DNA of 64,000 bases. Source: Isochrysis galbana. Taxonomy: Eukaryota > Haptophyta > Isochrysidales > Isochrysidaceae. Positions 30,993-40,814 of the stretch are shown here, piece by piece. Position numbers and translations under genes: made by a program. Positions within the stretch are counted from its first letter, which is position 1. Every line of letters begins with the position of its first letter. Where the stretch lies: contig CM030937.1 of assembly GCA_018136815.1 (NCBI GenBank), positions 5,412,632-5,476,631 of the forward strand, written 5' to 3'. The notes beneath the pieces are model-generated. The model was not told the origin of the DNA and did no database searches. It saw only the letters and a program-made list of their open reading frames with translations.

Positions 30993-32378
30993 ATGGGCGG
31001 CGCCCCCTCCTCCGCCGCCTCGAGCGGCCAGCCAGCGCTTGGACTGGCGGAGCACGCGCTGGCGGCCGAGCGCCAACGGCACGAGGCGGAGCTTGAGGCA
31101 GAGCGCCGCCGCTCCGAGCGTGCCCTCTGGCAGTTGCTGCAGCAGAAAGAGGCACTGCAGGCGGAGAAGGAGCAGATGATCGCGGCGGGCGGCGCCGCCG
31201 CTGCAATCGGCACGCTCACGGGCATCGGCGCCCTCGCGCTCGTCCGCCGGCGGCACAGGGCAGCCATTGATGCGCTCCGGCTCGCCGCTACAGAGGCGCA
31301 CGCGCGCTCCACCGCCGAGATTGAGCGCATGCGCCGGTTCGGCGCCGAGCCGCTCGGCCGGGCTCTGGTACCCGTCTGCGACAACATCGACGCTCTCTGC
31401 TCGTCTTTGCACTCGGCGGAGGGGATCTCGCCTGCACTCGTCGAGGGTGCGAACCTCACAGCCGACAGCCTCTCAAGCGCACTCAGCAAACACGGCATCA
31501 CAAAACTCAACCCGGAAACAGGAACCAAGTTCGACCCTCATCTGCATGAAGCCATCTTCACAATGCCGCTCAGCGACGGCGCCATACCAGGGACCGTCCA
31601 CTCAGTGTCGCGCCCTGGCTATTCCTTGCACGAGACGAGGATGCTCCGCGCCGCTCAAGTGGGTGTTTACTCCTCAAAGCCGCCACACGATGGGCCTCCA
31701 GGGACGCCCAAGATGGATCCACCGCAAGAGGCTCCGCCCTCGCATTTGGGATCGCTACAGAGTGACACGAAGGCGAATGTGAAATACGTAGGCGCCGGTA
31801 CCTCCACCGAGAGCGGGACCCCGCCTTCTGGTGCTAATGGAACTCGGTCTAGAGTAGCTATCGATGCGCACCCAACTCATGAAGCACAGACCACGAAGGC
31901 AGACGTCGGTGCTGCTGGGAAGGATGTGCAGGGCGCGCTAGAATCTTCACGCGAACTGGACTCTGAGCAGAAGCGGGGCATGGCGATCGAGAAGATGCTG
32001 ATGCAGAGCAACTGGAGCGGCTCGGCGAATCCGACTCGGCCGGCGGCTCCCTCTCTTCCGGCCTCACGTGTCCAGCCAACACCGGAGGCATCCAGCCCGG
32101 AGGAGCAAGCCGTTGGGTTAACGGGAGAGGAGCTGCACGAGCTCTTGGTTCTACACGCACGCAAACCAGAGTATTGGAATGCCGAAGCCCTCGCCACGCG
32201 CTTCAATGTTGACAAACGCCTAGCAGCTGCCACTCTCAAGCATTGCGCTGCCTATCGAGTTCGACCAGATCACGATGAGAGCTCGTGGATGGGCATCGCC
32301 GAGCCCATCTTACCGGACTCCATGCAAAAGGAGGAGCAGTTGCCCTTCGGCAGTATGTCTCGTGTAGAAACGGCTTGA
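30993..32378 (+). CDS. GrpE-like co-chaperone with membrane anchor and C-terminal extension
   Basis: A single exon of 461 residues. Residues about 20-60 are a charged coiled coil and 62-84 a hydrophobic Ala/Gly/Leu segment that reads as one transmembrane helix followed by RRRHR. Residues about 105-227 match GrpE: ERMRRFGAEPLGRALVPVCDNIDAL, KHGITKLNPETGTKFDPHLHEA, and PGYSLHETRMLRAAQVGVY, the conserved wing-domain signature. GrpE is the nucleotide-exchange factor of DnaK/mtHsp70. Residues 228-370 are low complexity. A final block (about 375-425) with GLTGEELHELLVLHARKPEYW and ALATRFNVDK resembles short winged-helix modules in some mitochondrial proteins, though I cannot name it. Usual GrpE length is about 200. 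Normal GrpE is soluble, so the anchor is odd; mitochondrial inner membrane or plastid are candidate sites. The N-terminus MGGAPS also fits a myristoylation pattern. Confidence 0.8.
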   Translation: MGGAPSSAASSGQPALGLAEHALAAERQRHEAELEAERRRSERALWQLLQQKEALQAEKEQMIAAGGAAAAIGTLTGIGALALVRRRHRAAIDALRLAATEAHARSTAEIERMRRFGAEPLGRALVPVCDNIDALCSSLHSAEGISPALVEGANLTADSLSSALSKHGITKLNPETGTKFDPHLHEAIFTMPLSDGAIPGTVHSVSRPGYSLHETRMLRAAQVGVYSSKPPHDGPPGTPKMDPPQEAPPSHLGSLQSDTKANVKYVGAGTSTESGTPPSGANGTRSRVAIDAHPTHEAQTTKADVGAAGKDVQGALESSRELDSEQKRGMAIEKMLMQSNWSGSANPTRPAAPSLPASRVQPTPEASSPEEQAVGLTGEELHELLVLHARKPEYWNAEALATRFNVDKRLAAATLKHCAAYRVRPDHDESSWMGIAEPILPDSMQKEEQLPFGSMSRVETA

Positions 32379-32617
32379 ATTGGGCCATGGGGAGGAGTCA
32401 GGATGAGTCGTTTGTTGCCGCACCACTCGCTCATACCTCTTCTTTCGGTAGTACGCGCGTGTATCATGCGCATTGCCCGAGAGCCCCTCCGCTGCATGCA
32501 CTAGTTGCGTACGGTCGTGTCGCAGGTGCCTGCTGGCAATCTCTGCGCAACTATGTGCAGCGTGGTGGTCGTCTCGCTATCTCGTATCTTGTGCAGCCCC
32601 TGCTCCTGCCACTAGAG
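32379..32617. other. gene-free 3' flank of GrpE-like gene
   Basis: Nothing recognised. Confidence 0.35.
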
Positions 32618-32810
32618 GTTGAGGTGGGGGATATTGGGTTGAAAAAAAAAGTCGGTGCATCGGAGAGTCAGCATATTTTTTTCACGAGAAGGGGCGATGA
32701 TTCCTTCCCGCCTTTCCCCCCTCATAATTCGAAGTGGGAGCGGAGCAATGGCGACCGACCCACTGTGACAGGCGCGACCTTCGCCGCGCTAGAGGCCACG
32801 GCGGTGAGCC
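32618..32810. repeat. dispersed repeat family G, copy 2 (diverged)
   Basis: It shares GGTTGAAAAAAAAAGTC and the end GCAATGGCGACCGACCCAC with 53285-53440. Confidence 0.55.
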
Positions 32811-32883
32811 TGTAACGCCGCGGAGAGCCGCGCGCACCGCTGCCACCTTCTGCACAGCGGCGCGTCCCTCTGCTTACATATAA

Positions 32884-33245
32884 TAATAAAACATCTGAAG
32901 ATTCGGGCTACTCACGCTAGCTATACAGTCCACGTACTCACGGTACTCACTCACGACATCGCCTATACCCCAGTTTACTCACTCCCTTACACCACCCCCT
33001 TCATTCCTTTGTCTTTGGTATCGGGGGGGGGGGGGCGCGTGCACTACAACGGGCCAAGTGCAGGGGGTGGGCTGGGGCAGACCTGCTGGTGTGGTGTTCC
33101 TGTGGCAAAACAAACGTAAACGCCTGTTGCATGTGACACTTCGTGCCCCTGGGAGGTCTCGGCCCCCTCTTCTCGCGTCTTTTTCAAGTATCTCCGCGTT
33201 TTCGCGGCATTCGCGAGTCGCTCGGGGTGTCGGCCTGTAAACATA
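32884..33245 (-). mobile_element. LINE family 3, 3' UTR only
   Basis: It shares CTGAAGATTCRGGGCTAC, ...CATCGCC... and CCTTTGTCTTTGGTATCGGGGG with 37090-37240. That copy continues into a LINE ORF end on the minus strand. No coding part is recognised here. Confidence 0.5.
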
Positions 33246-33339
33246 CCGTAAACAAGCGTGAGTCTTACCTTTTCTTGGGTCAGATCGCGCCGTTTTTTTG
33301 TCGTTCTTTTCTCGCGGTTCTCTTCGTTCTCTTACGGGC

Positions 33340-33745
33340 GTGCGATGCCTGCGCGCGCCATGGCACCCCTCTGGGGGGACCCTCGTGTCCCCCCAGAGGG
33401 CCAGCTGGGCCAGCTCAGGGGGCAGTGGAGGCTGGGGCTGGGCCCCTGGCCTCTCCTGCCTCTCCCTCGCTGGCCTCGTTGGTCCTGGGTGCCCTCCTGG
33501 CGGCTCAGGTGGTCTGTGGCTCAGTGGTGGAGTGGGGGGTCAGTACGATCAGGGGCCAGTGCAGGCGAATGCGTACAGCGCGCGATGCGCGCTCGGCGAG
33601 GGTCTGTGCCAGAGTGGTGTCAGCTCAGCCCCTGCCAGCAGGCAGGGGCTGAGGTTGAGTGTGCAGGCCCACCCAGGGGGTGTCTGCGATGGAGGAGGGG
33701 GGGCACGGGGCCCCCATGACCCTATCAGTTTTACTGATAGTTGGT
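33340..33745 (+). repeat. family A, copy in plus orientation
   Basis: It carries GGCCAGCTGGGCCAGCTCAG, GGAGGCTGGGGCTGGGCCCC and the distal GCCCCTGCCAGCAGGCAGGG hairpin, matching 47690-48105. Confidence 0.7.
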
Positions 33746-33819
33746 CCCTCTGCTTACAGCGCCGCCCTCACCGCCGCCTCTTGCCTCACAGCTCGCTGCT
33801 GGCTACGCTGTAGCGCCGC

Positions 33820-33935
33820 CATGGTGGACCTTTTTGTTGAGTATCGCGCCACGGTCAAAAAAGTACCCCAACCCCAACACCAACACCCCAACCCATACTT
33901 ATAGTTAAAACCCCCTGTTTGACCGCCCTAATGAG
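33820..33935 (+). repeat. dispersed repeat family F, copy 1
   Basis: TATCGCGCCACGGTCAAAAA ... CCCCCTGTTTGACCGCCCTA. It also occurs at 40290-40420 (+) and 57315-57440 (-). The GGGCGGTCAAA / TTTGACCGCCC ends look like one terminus of an inverted-repeat element. Confidence 0.5.
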
Positions 33936-34680
33936 GGGGGAAGGGCGGGTGGGGGTGAGCGTGGGTCAAGGGCGATGTCAGGATCTCCCGACTATGGGTA
34001 GTAGTATGGTAGCGTTAGCCAGCTTTTTCAAGAAATTGTTTTCTCTCACATTACCTTGCCGGGACTTTGCTAGAGTTGATGGCTCCTCTTCATTAGCATT
34101 TGTGACAACGCGATCTCATATTGTGACGACCGTGGCGCGGGTCTGTGAGATGACAAGCGTAGTGCAGAACACCGCTGCTGCGCACTTCCAGCTTCTGCAT
34201 CATGTTGGCGACAAGTAGCGCCTCACGAGCAAGCGGCCGCTAGAAGCCGCGATGGAGTGTGTCTGCATGCATGCGGCGCAAGCACATACGCGCATGGGCA
34301 CGCTGCTGACAGCTCGCGGTATTCCGGTTGAGCTGGATACGCTGGCCTCAGCTCAGCCTGCCTAGCACCCCTCATTCGGCGTAAATGCAACACGACGCAG
34401 CCAGATTAGCGTAATACCAGAAGGATGAGGCCAAAGGGTCATCTAGAGATTGAGCGGCACTGACGATGACAAGCCGGGATCGTTGGTATCCCTCCTCCAA
34501 AAGGTGGCAATGAAGATCAACAACAGCTGTCCTTCAGCTCGAGGACCTCCCTGTCCTCCAACGACAAGTAAAGTGAGGCGCAATACCTTAGCGACAATGT
34601 CGAATGTACAATCCATCCACCATCACAAGCAATAAACTTGCGCACGGTATTCGTGCGCGTGGGGTTTATGGCGACACTTC
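33936..34680. other. gene-free spacer
   Basis: Open frames of 60-99 codons exist, but none has a recognisable motif. Confidence 0.35.
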
Positions 34681-36396
34681 CTACGCCCTGGCCCTCATGC
34701 TTGGCGAGGGAGAAGCCGTGCTCTCACGCCCCTCATGCTTGGCGAGGAGCTGATGATACCACTCCACGTCGGATTGATGAGGCGCAGGCTGTCTCGAGGA
34801 GAGGAAAGCACGAGGCGAATACATCCGTGGCGAGTCGCGGTGACTCTGCGCCTTTGGGAAGGCTGACAAATCCAGGGGTGGAAGACGACGCTCAGATGGG
34901 GGAGCTGCAGTGATTGGCGTCGCGCGCTCGTGGACCGATGCCGCATTGACGGAACGACTCAGCACTATTGCTCTTGACGTTGCACCATGCGAAATGACAC
35001 CCGAGCCCTCCGCTGAGGGAGGTGCTTGCAGTGGAGGACGAGAGGATGCGACAACAGGACCAATGGCCACGGGCACAACGGCCGTCTGGTCGTGACGGCC
35101 GACCGTGGGCGCTTGCGCCCGTCCTCGTGGGGTCGCACGCGGGCTGGGCCAGCTCTCGCCCGCCTTGAGGACTCGCTGCCTTGGATCATGCTCATAAGGG
35201 TCGGGCGGTTCCGGCTGCGGTCGGAGGGCCATGTCCATCTCACTCAGCGTGATGATCCCATCCCCGTCGACATCAAACGTGTTGAACAGCTCATTGGCAT
35301 GGCTGCGCTCTGATGTCAGGCCGAGTTGCGCCATTGCACGGTAAAATTCGGCATTATCGATGGATCCGTTGTGGTCGTCGTCCCACTCGCGGAATAGGTC
35401 TATCACCCGCGCAAAGTTGGCAGCCAGTGCTCTCCGCAATCTTTCCTTCACAGTCAATTCTCGCTTATCGATGCGTGTCGAGGGCAAAGAAGAACCGATG
35501 ATGGAACGGCGTGGTGAGCTCAGTCCTGTGCGCAGGTGCGTGCGTTGGAGGCTCGCAGCGGCCGCTGCCTTTTCCCCATGGCCATGGTCCGTGCTATGGT
35601 TCGAGGCGCTCTGCTTGAGAGCGTACACCATCTCAGTGTAGTCGATTTTACCATTGTGGTCCACGTCAAAGGAGTTAAAGAGCGTCGTGGCGACCGAGAG
35701 CGAGGCGTCGAGCCCCAGAAGAGCAAGACCGCCGCGAAACTCGAATAATGATATTTCACCCGACCCGTCGTCGTCCCACTTGCTGAAGAGGTCGATGACG
35801 CGAGCGTGCTGATGGGCGAGGGCCGAGCGGAGCGCCGCTATTACAAATTCTTCATCGCCATCGTCCACGCTCATCCTACGCGTGAGAGCATGCGGTCTAG
35901 AACTCTCCGCGTGCATAGTCTTATGGGACGACAGCACGAGCCTGGCGGCAGCCGAGATGTGCGACCCGTTCGCGCTGCCATCCCGGACCGCATGCTCAAG
36001 CTCCTTCAAATTGACAGACCCGGAGTGATCCTCGTCGAAGCTACTCATGACAATCTCAAACTCCTCGTTCGTGATCTCGCCTAGCACGAGCGCAAGCCCG
36101 CGCCTCAGCTCCGCCCTCGAGAGCACGCCGTCACCATCTAGATCCCAGGCTCGAAAGACGTCGGAGAGGCGGGCCCAGGAAGATCGAATGCGCTCGTAGA
36201 GGGTGGACTTGACCTCTTCACTATACCTTGCCAGGTGCTCCTCCCATGCCCGCCGTTGCTCTGCCTCACGCTCGGCCCGCCTGCGAGAGTCGGCCTCCGC
36301 GAACATCTCCCGTACTTTGGCTTCCTTGGCGGCGGCGACCGCCTCGGGCGTGAGGACATCGTCTTCAAACAGCTCGTCAACACGTATGCCCACCAT
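34681..36396 (-). CDS. six-EF-hand calcium-binding protein
   Basis: One exon of 571 residues from the ATG at 36396. A charged helical N-terminus (about 20-75) is followed by three calmodulin-like EF-hand pairs at about 80-140, 195-260 and 330-395. Five of the six loops are canonical: DLDGDGVLSRAE, DEDHSGSVNLKE, DDDGSGEISLFE, DVDHNGKIDYTE and DVDGDGIITLSE; DDDHNGSIDNAE is the sixth. Each first hand is preceded by RVIDLF or DVFRAW. The remaining 170 residues are Pro/Ser/Arg-rich and probably disordered. There is no kinase, transmembrane or protease domain, so it looks like a sensor or an axonemal/centrosomal-type scaffold; function is unknown. Unlike most genes here, its upstream sequence is purine-rich on the coding strand. 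The CATGCTTGGCGAGG word near the stop is duplicated (34696 and 34734). Confidence 0.85.
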   Translation of the reverse strand: MVGIRVDELFEDDVLTPEAVAAAKEAKVREMFAEADSRRRAEREAEQRRAWEEHLARYSEEVKSTLYERIRSSWARLSDVFRAWDLDGDGVLSRAELRRGLALVLGEITNEEFEIVMSSFDEDHSGSVNLKELEHAVRDGSANGSHISAAARLVLSSHKTMHAESSRPHALTRRMSVDDGDEEFVIAALRSALAHQHARVIDLFSKWDDDGSGEISLFEFRGGLALLGLDASLSVATTLFNSFDVDHNGKIDYTEMVYALKQSASNHSTDHGHGEKAAAAASLQRTHLRTGLSSPRRSIIGSSLPSTRIDKRELTVKERLRRALAANFARVIDLFREWDDDHNGSIDNAEFYRAMAQLGLTSERSHANELFNTFDVDGDGIITLSEMDMALRPQPEPPDPYEHDPRQRVLKAGESWPSPRATPRGRAQAPTVGRHDQTAVVPVAIGPVVASSRPPLQAPPSAEGSGVISHGATSRAIVLSRSVNAASVHERATPITAAPPSERRLPPLDLSAFPKAQSHRDSPRMYSPRAFLSSRQPAPHQSDVEWYHQLLAKHEGRESTASPSPSMRARA

Positions 36397-36639
36397 GACT
36401 CGCCACGCAGAGAAGGCTTCCCCTCACTTCCAACCCTCTTCCTCTCCCTACTTCTTCCCCCCCTCCCTTCACCCCCCCCCTCCCCCACCCGTCCTTTCTC
36501 CCCTCCTCCACCTGCACGCCGCGACTCAGCCTTCCCACGGTGGCCGGTCCTGCACGGAGGCAGCAAGGCCGAGGGGCCGACCGGCGCTTCTTCCCCTCCG
36601 CACACACGCCCGAGCGAGCGAGCGGGCGAAACCGAAAAT

Positions 36640-37080
36640 CGCCGCCGACACGCAAATTTTGGCCGACTCGTTCGCATCTTTGGGGAGAGCGATGCTTATG
36701 CTTATGCTAGATCTCTACGGCAACGCCACGGGGGTTAGAATGAATAGAAGTAAAAGTATCCTAATACGCATGGGGTCACTCTTGGGTGCGCGAGTTCCTG
36801 AAGCGCTTGCGAACCTTAAAACTCTAAGTGAAGGCGAATATGCTACCATCTTAGGGGTGCCCTTCTCCTTCTGGGAGGGCCTCCAAGAATGATACCTTTG
36901 GGGAGAAGCTATATGCTATATGCGAAGGTTAAAAAGAAGATGAAGATAGCCGCGTGGAGAGGAATTCAGAACCTCTCAGTCCACGGGAGAACGCTACTAG
37001 CGAACTTCAGCTAATATACGGAACTCCAAGCTCCAAGATATTGGCTATCCACGACAGGCCCTCAACCCTCAACCTATTGT
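36640..37080 (+). pseudogene. LINE reverse transcriptase fragment (palm end to thumb)
   Basis: The plus strand carries, across frameshifts, an A-D-S (usual F/Y-A-D-D) catalytic box remnant. It continues as LDLYGNATGVRMNRSKSI (motif D-like, G-L-x-x-N-x-x-K-S), ATILGVPFSFW (the I-L-G-V/I-P/x box) and, after a frame change, KKKMKIAAWRGIQNLSVHGR, the typical LINE K-I-x-x-W-x-x-R-x-L-S-x-x-G-R thumb motif. It is truncated at both ends. Confidence 0.75.
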
Positions 37081-37084
37081 TGAA

Positions 37085-37655
37085 AAAAAAAAAGAACTGA
37101 AGATTCAGGGCTACACACCTATCGCTACTCGGTCTCTAACTCCCCATAGCGGACATCGCCCTTTTCATCCCCTCTCTCCGTTTCCTCCCCTTCCCCCCCT
37201 CGTTCCTTTATCTTCGGTGTCGGGGGTGCGGCCCTGGTACACTACCATGGGCTCGGTTACGGACGCGTGTTCAGGGCAGGCCTATTGTATAATTCACTTG
37301 TGGCATTTTTCTCTCGTTCGTCCTTGTGGTGCTCACGTGACTTGGAGAGTGTTTAGGGTTTGTGTTTAGCTCCATCTGAGCTCGAATTCTGCGTTGTTTG
37401 GTTAATGGTTTGCTTGATTTGGCTCCGAGCCCGCCTCCGAGGCGTTTTTTACCATATATTCTACCCCTAGCCGTGAGGCTAGCGTCAGCAGTTCCGCGCT
37501 GGGAATGGGGTTACCTTTGCTATCCGATTCGTACAGGGGTCTCAACGCGCTCAAGTCGATTCTCTTTTTGGGTTGTCGTCCCAAGCCTGCTTGGGCGGTC
37601 CTCGATGAGTCCGTCGAGTTCGCGAAGATGAAGGCGCAGCATAGTTTCGTAAATC
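37085..37655 (-). mobile_element. LINE family 3, 5'-truncated copy with ORF end
   Basis: The minus-strand frame ending at 37402 (…GRQPKKRIDLSALRPLYESD ... LLTLASRLGVEYM...) aligns with the last residues of LINE family 2 (GRRPKLK..PELSAP ... ARLGLVAKAIGLAE). The 3' UTR continues to the A-tract at 37084-37094 and matches 32884-33130. It is a third lineage with the same organisation. Confidence 0.6.
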
Positions 37656-37665
37656 TTTCTACAAG

Positions 37666-39851
37666 ATGGCCGAATGGTTTCGCGAGCAGAGAGAGGCAAT
37701 CCAGCTGTACGACGTGAAGCACGGCACCGAGGCCTCCAAGAATGACGCCTACAAGAACAACCGCATGTCTCTCCGCGATTGGGAAATCCTCGAGCAGAGT
37801 ATGGCGGTACTTCAAGCGTCGGCCAACATCACCAAGATGCTGGAGGGCACGACGTATGTCACCATTTCCCTCGTGCTGCCTAGCATCTATCGTCTCATCG
37901 AGTCCTCACAGAACAGGCTCGTCTACTATCCATGGAAGCCAGAGGGGAAGCAATGGGTCAACATCAATACCATGATCACCGATGTGAAGGATGCTCGAGC
38001 ATTGTTCAACAAGGACGTGAAGGAGCGCTGGATCGACGAGATGCCCAAGGAGCAGCGCGATGAGCTCGACATAGCGACGCTGCTCGATCCTCGGTTCAAG
38101 GCGTACAACTTTCCGGGCCTGACTAACACGGACTTGGACCAGGAGAAAAAAAAATCTTCTTAAAAAACCCCGCTACGTGTGCGGCGTGAGGCAGTGTGCT
38201 TGTGTACCTCCCTACTACCCAACCTTAACCCCTAACAACCCCCTCCCCCTTCCCCAGTTCCCTCGTTAGCGGAGAAGCTGGTTCCGGGGAGGCCGCGCGC
38301 GCTGCTTCGGCCAGGAGTTGGAGAGAAGGGGGCGGGAGACTGTGGCTCGTCCTTTGCTTTCGGTGTTAGCTTTGGTTATTCTCCCTTAAATAATTTAGAT
38401 TCCTTTTTTGGTAACTGCTGTGATTCCTACCCAGAGATTTAGCTGCTTTAGGTGATGTGTCGTAGGTCCAGCCCCCTTGCCGCTTGCAAGAGGTCCTCCG
38501 ACGTTCCTATGTTGAAATCCTTGTCCACCGTGTACAGCGGGCTTATCATTCTCTTAATGTGTTTGTTGCTCGGGGCGTGTAACCCCATATTCTCCCGTTG
38601 TTTTTTTAGCCTCTGAAAGAAACCGACTTTCGCCGTTACTAACAGGTGATATCTCGTGAGGATCGCTCTTAAGATCGACCTGACGGACCTGCCGTCCGCG
38701 TTGCCATACTGAATGTTATAGAAGTCGGTTAGAATATACCTCCACGCCAAGATACCTAAGTATCCTGAGGAGGGGTGCGGTCTGTCGACCTGATAGCAGA
38801 AAAGACGTTGGGGTATTTCGGATCCCGGCTTAAGGCAAATCCCTAAAAGTCCTTCTATGAATTCAAAGACCGGCTCCGTCGCGATACATGAGGCCAAGTG
38901 AGTGGAACTCTCGGGGGCTATGCCACAAAAGCGGCATGTCGGATCGTCGGCAAAACGGTTCGCCGTAGCTATTCTCCTATGTAGAATATGTTTAAAATGC
39001 AGATAGGAGTCCCTAGGTGTTAAAAAGTTATATTTGTACAGTTGCGATACTTGTTTCCACTTCCCCGAGAGGACCGGTAACCTTTTCTCCCATCTTAGTG
39101 TGGATTTTTGTGCTTTGGTTTTCCTCAAAGCGAGGAACGCTTTAGTCAAGACCCTGACACTCACATCCTCTAGCGTAGTTTGCGTGCCTTTTAGCGTGTA
39201 CTCTTGAGGTATCGGATACGCTGTTTCCGCCGGGCCGTCGTACGCTCGTCCCCACTTCAGTGGGGTGAATAGCTCATCGGGCAATAGTTGCGGGCTGATC
39301 CGCTCGTGGATATGGGGGACTTGGACCAGGAGAAGGAGGCAGCCCTTAAGACTATCAGGGCTGCATGGCGCTACGATTGGAAGGCAAAAGTGGCCGATTC
39401 TCAGTCTACACGACGGTCGGCTGCTTCACGGCCTCCGCCTTGCATTTCCAATCCCCAAGTAGCGCCCACCTTTGCGGGCTCGGTCAGCTCGGTGTTTGCG
39501 CTTCCCATTGCCCCCGCGATCGACGACTCATCCAACGAGTATGAAGAGGAAGAGGAGTTCGATGAGCTCGAGTTCTACCTGTCCCTGCCCGCCGAAAAGA
39601 ACCTGGACCTCGACCCCTTGTCGTGGTGGAAATCCCACGACCACAATCATAGCGCGGATCACTCGACGGGTCAGCCAGCAGGCCTGCCCAACCTCAGCAA
39701 GATGGCGCGTCAATACCTTGGCCGGCCGGCCTCTTCTGCAGGAGTAGAGCGCGCTTTCTCGAAGGCTGGCAAGCTGCATGACGATCTTAAGAGTGCACAA
39801 TCCGATTCGACGTTGGAGCACGCATTGCTTGCGGGCGCGAATTGCGAGTAG
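37666..39851 (+). pseudogene. hAT transposase C-terminal half, split by a LINE
   Basis: The left segment (37666-38147) encodes the end of the RNase H-like region: SLRDWEILEQSMAVLQ, LPSIYRLIE and DELDIATLLDPRFK, typical hAT words. The right segment (39317-39851) carries DLDPLSWWKSH and ASSAGVERAFSKAGKLHDDL, the hAT dimerisation domain. Without the inserted LINE and one target copy the two are in frame. The N-terminal BED finger and first catalytic residues are missing, where LINE family 3 abuts (37655). It is therefore inactive even before the LINE arrived. Confidence 0.85.
38148..39316 (-). mobile_element. LINE family 1, copy 2 inserted in hAT gene
   Basis: GGACTTGGACCAGGAGAA is present at 38130-38147 and 39317-39334, an 18-bp target duplication. 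The minus-strand frame runs from the truncated 5' end (about 39316) to the stop at 38448. It contains HFKHILHRRIATANRF and the zinc knuckle CRFCGIAPESSTHLASC (C-x2-C-x8-H-x3-C), then RYHLLVTAKVGFFQRLKKQR. The ORF is intact over about 285 codons, so the insertion is young. The sense strand ends TTAAGAAGA followed by T's. Confidence 0.9.
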
Positions 39852-39854
39852 TAG

Positions 39855-40085
39855 TACGTCGTAGTCGTAGACCGCGTCTCTGTTTTTGTGCGGTCTAGGG
39901 GTCTAGGGCACTATTAGCCTACTATCTCTAATAGTGACTAGATAGTTCCAGATCGTTCACTATTGCTATCTTGATAGATACTAATAGCACCCCAGCGCTA
40001 TCTTGATAGATATAGATAGCTGAAAAGCCGGGTAGATAGGTAGATATCTAGATATCTGGCTATCTTATTCAACTCCTTATTTTAC
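39855..40085 (+). repeat. subterminal CTATCTTGATAGATA-type repeats of the hAT element
   Basis: Past the transposase stop, GCTATCTTGATAGATA occurs twice (near 39967 and 40007) with further GATAGATATC and GGCTATCTTA variants. This suits short subterminal transposase-binding repeats. The 3' terminus is not defined. Confidence 0.5.
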
Positions 40086-40289
40086 ATCCGTAGGAAACCG
40101 GAGCGATTCCCCCCTTTTAAGAGAATCATGGATGGTGTCTACGTATAGCGTTCTTGCAGAACTGGAACTCTTTTACCAGAAAGGGCGATCGGCTCCGCAA
40201 GAGAGCGTGATCCCATCTCGATTCAGCGCCCGGCGGGCCCCGACGAGGGTCGGTGGTTGGTGGACCCCCTTTTTTGCCACTGTCCACTG

Positions 40290-40420
40290 TGTTTCGTAGT
40301 GGCAAGTGGCCCCCTTGGAGATTTTTCATTGGGCATCGCACCACGGTCAAAAATGCAGCCCAACCCTTACTAGGAGTTCAAAAACCCCTGTCTGACCGTT
40401 TGACCGCCCTAGAGTCCCTC
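40290..40420 (+). repeat. dispersed repeat family F, copy 2
   Basis: GTAGTGGCAAGTGGCCCCC, ATCGCACCACGGTCAAAAAT and a TTTGACCGCCCTA end, matching 33820-33935 and the inverse of 57315-57440. Confidence 0.55.
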
Positions 40421-40810
40421 TCCGTCTCCCCATTGAGTCGTTGCAAAACCCCTCTTAAGCTACATAATGAGAGCGTCATCGTCGATGCACACGTCGAACC
40501 ATCGATTGTCGATTGGCGATTGGTTGGCACACAACCTGCAACCTGTCCTCGGCCTTCCCCCCACCCCCACCCTCCATTTCTTCCCCGCCGGCACTCTCCC
40601 GTCTCCCGCTCCCCTCCCCAACTCCTTGTGGTGGGCGGTGGGCAGCGCCGCTTGGAGCGTCGTGCCGTGTTGGCCACGTCGGCACCACCGTTCCGGTAGT
40701 GTGAGACTAGCACCGACCGGATACAATAGGACTATTTCAGGATGTGCCGTATAGCAGTAGAGTAGAGAGACAGGGGCGGGAGAAGTAGCGACGAAGAGCA
40801 GAAGCGTCTA
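40421..40810. other. gene-free spacer
   Basis: Nothing recognised. Confidence 0.35.
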
Positions 40811-40814
40811 CTTT

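Noticed and set aside
33500-33560. TGGCTCAGTGGTGGAGTGGGG-like word as a Pol III A-box
   Set aside because: It has some tRNA D-arm resemblance, but there is no matching B-box at the right distance and it is not conserved in other family A copies.
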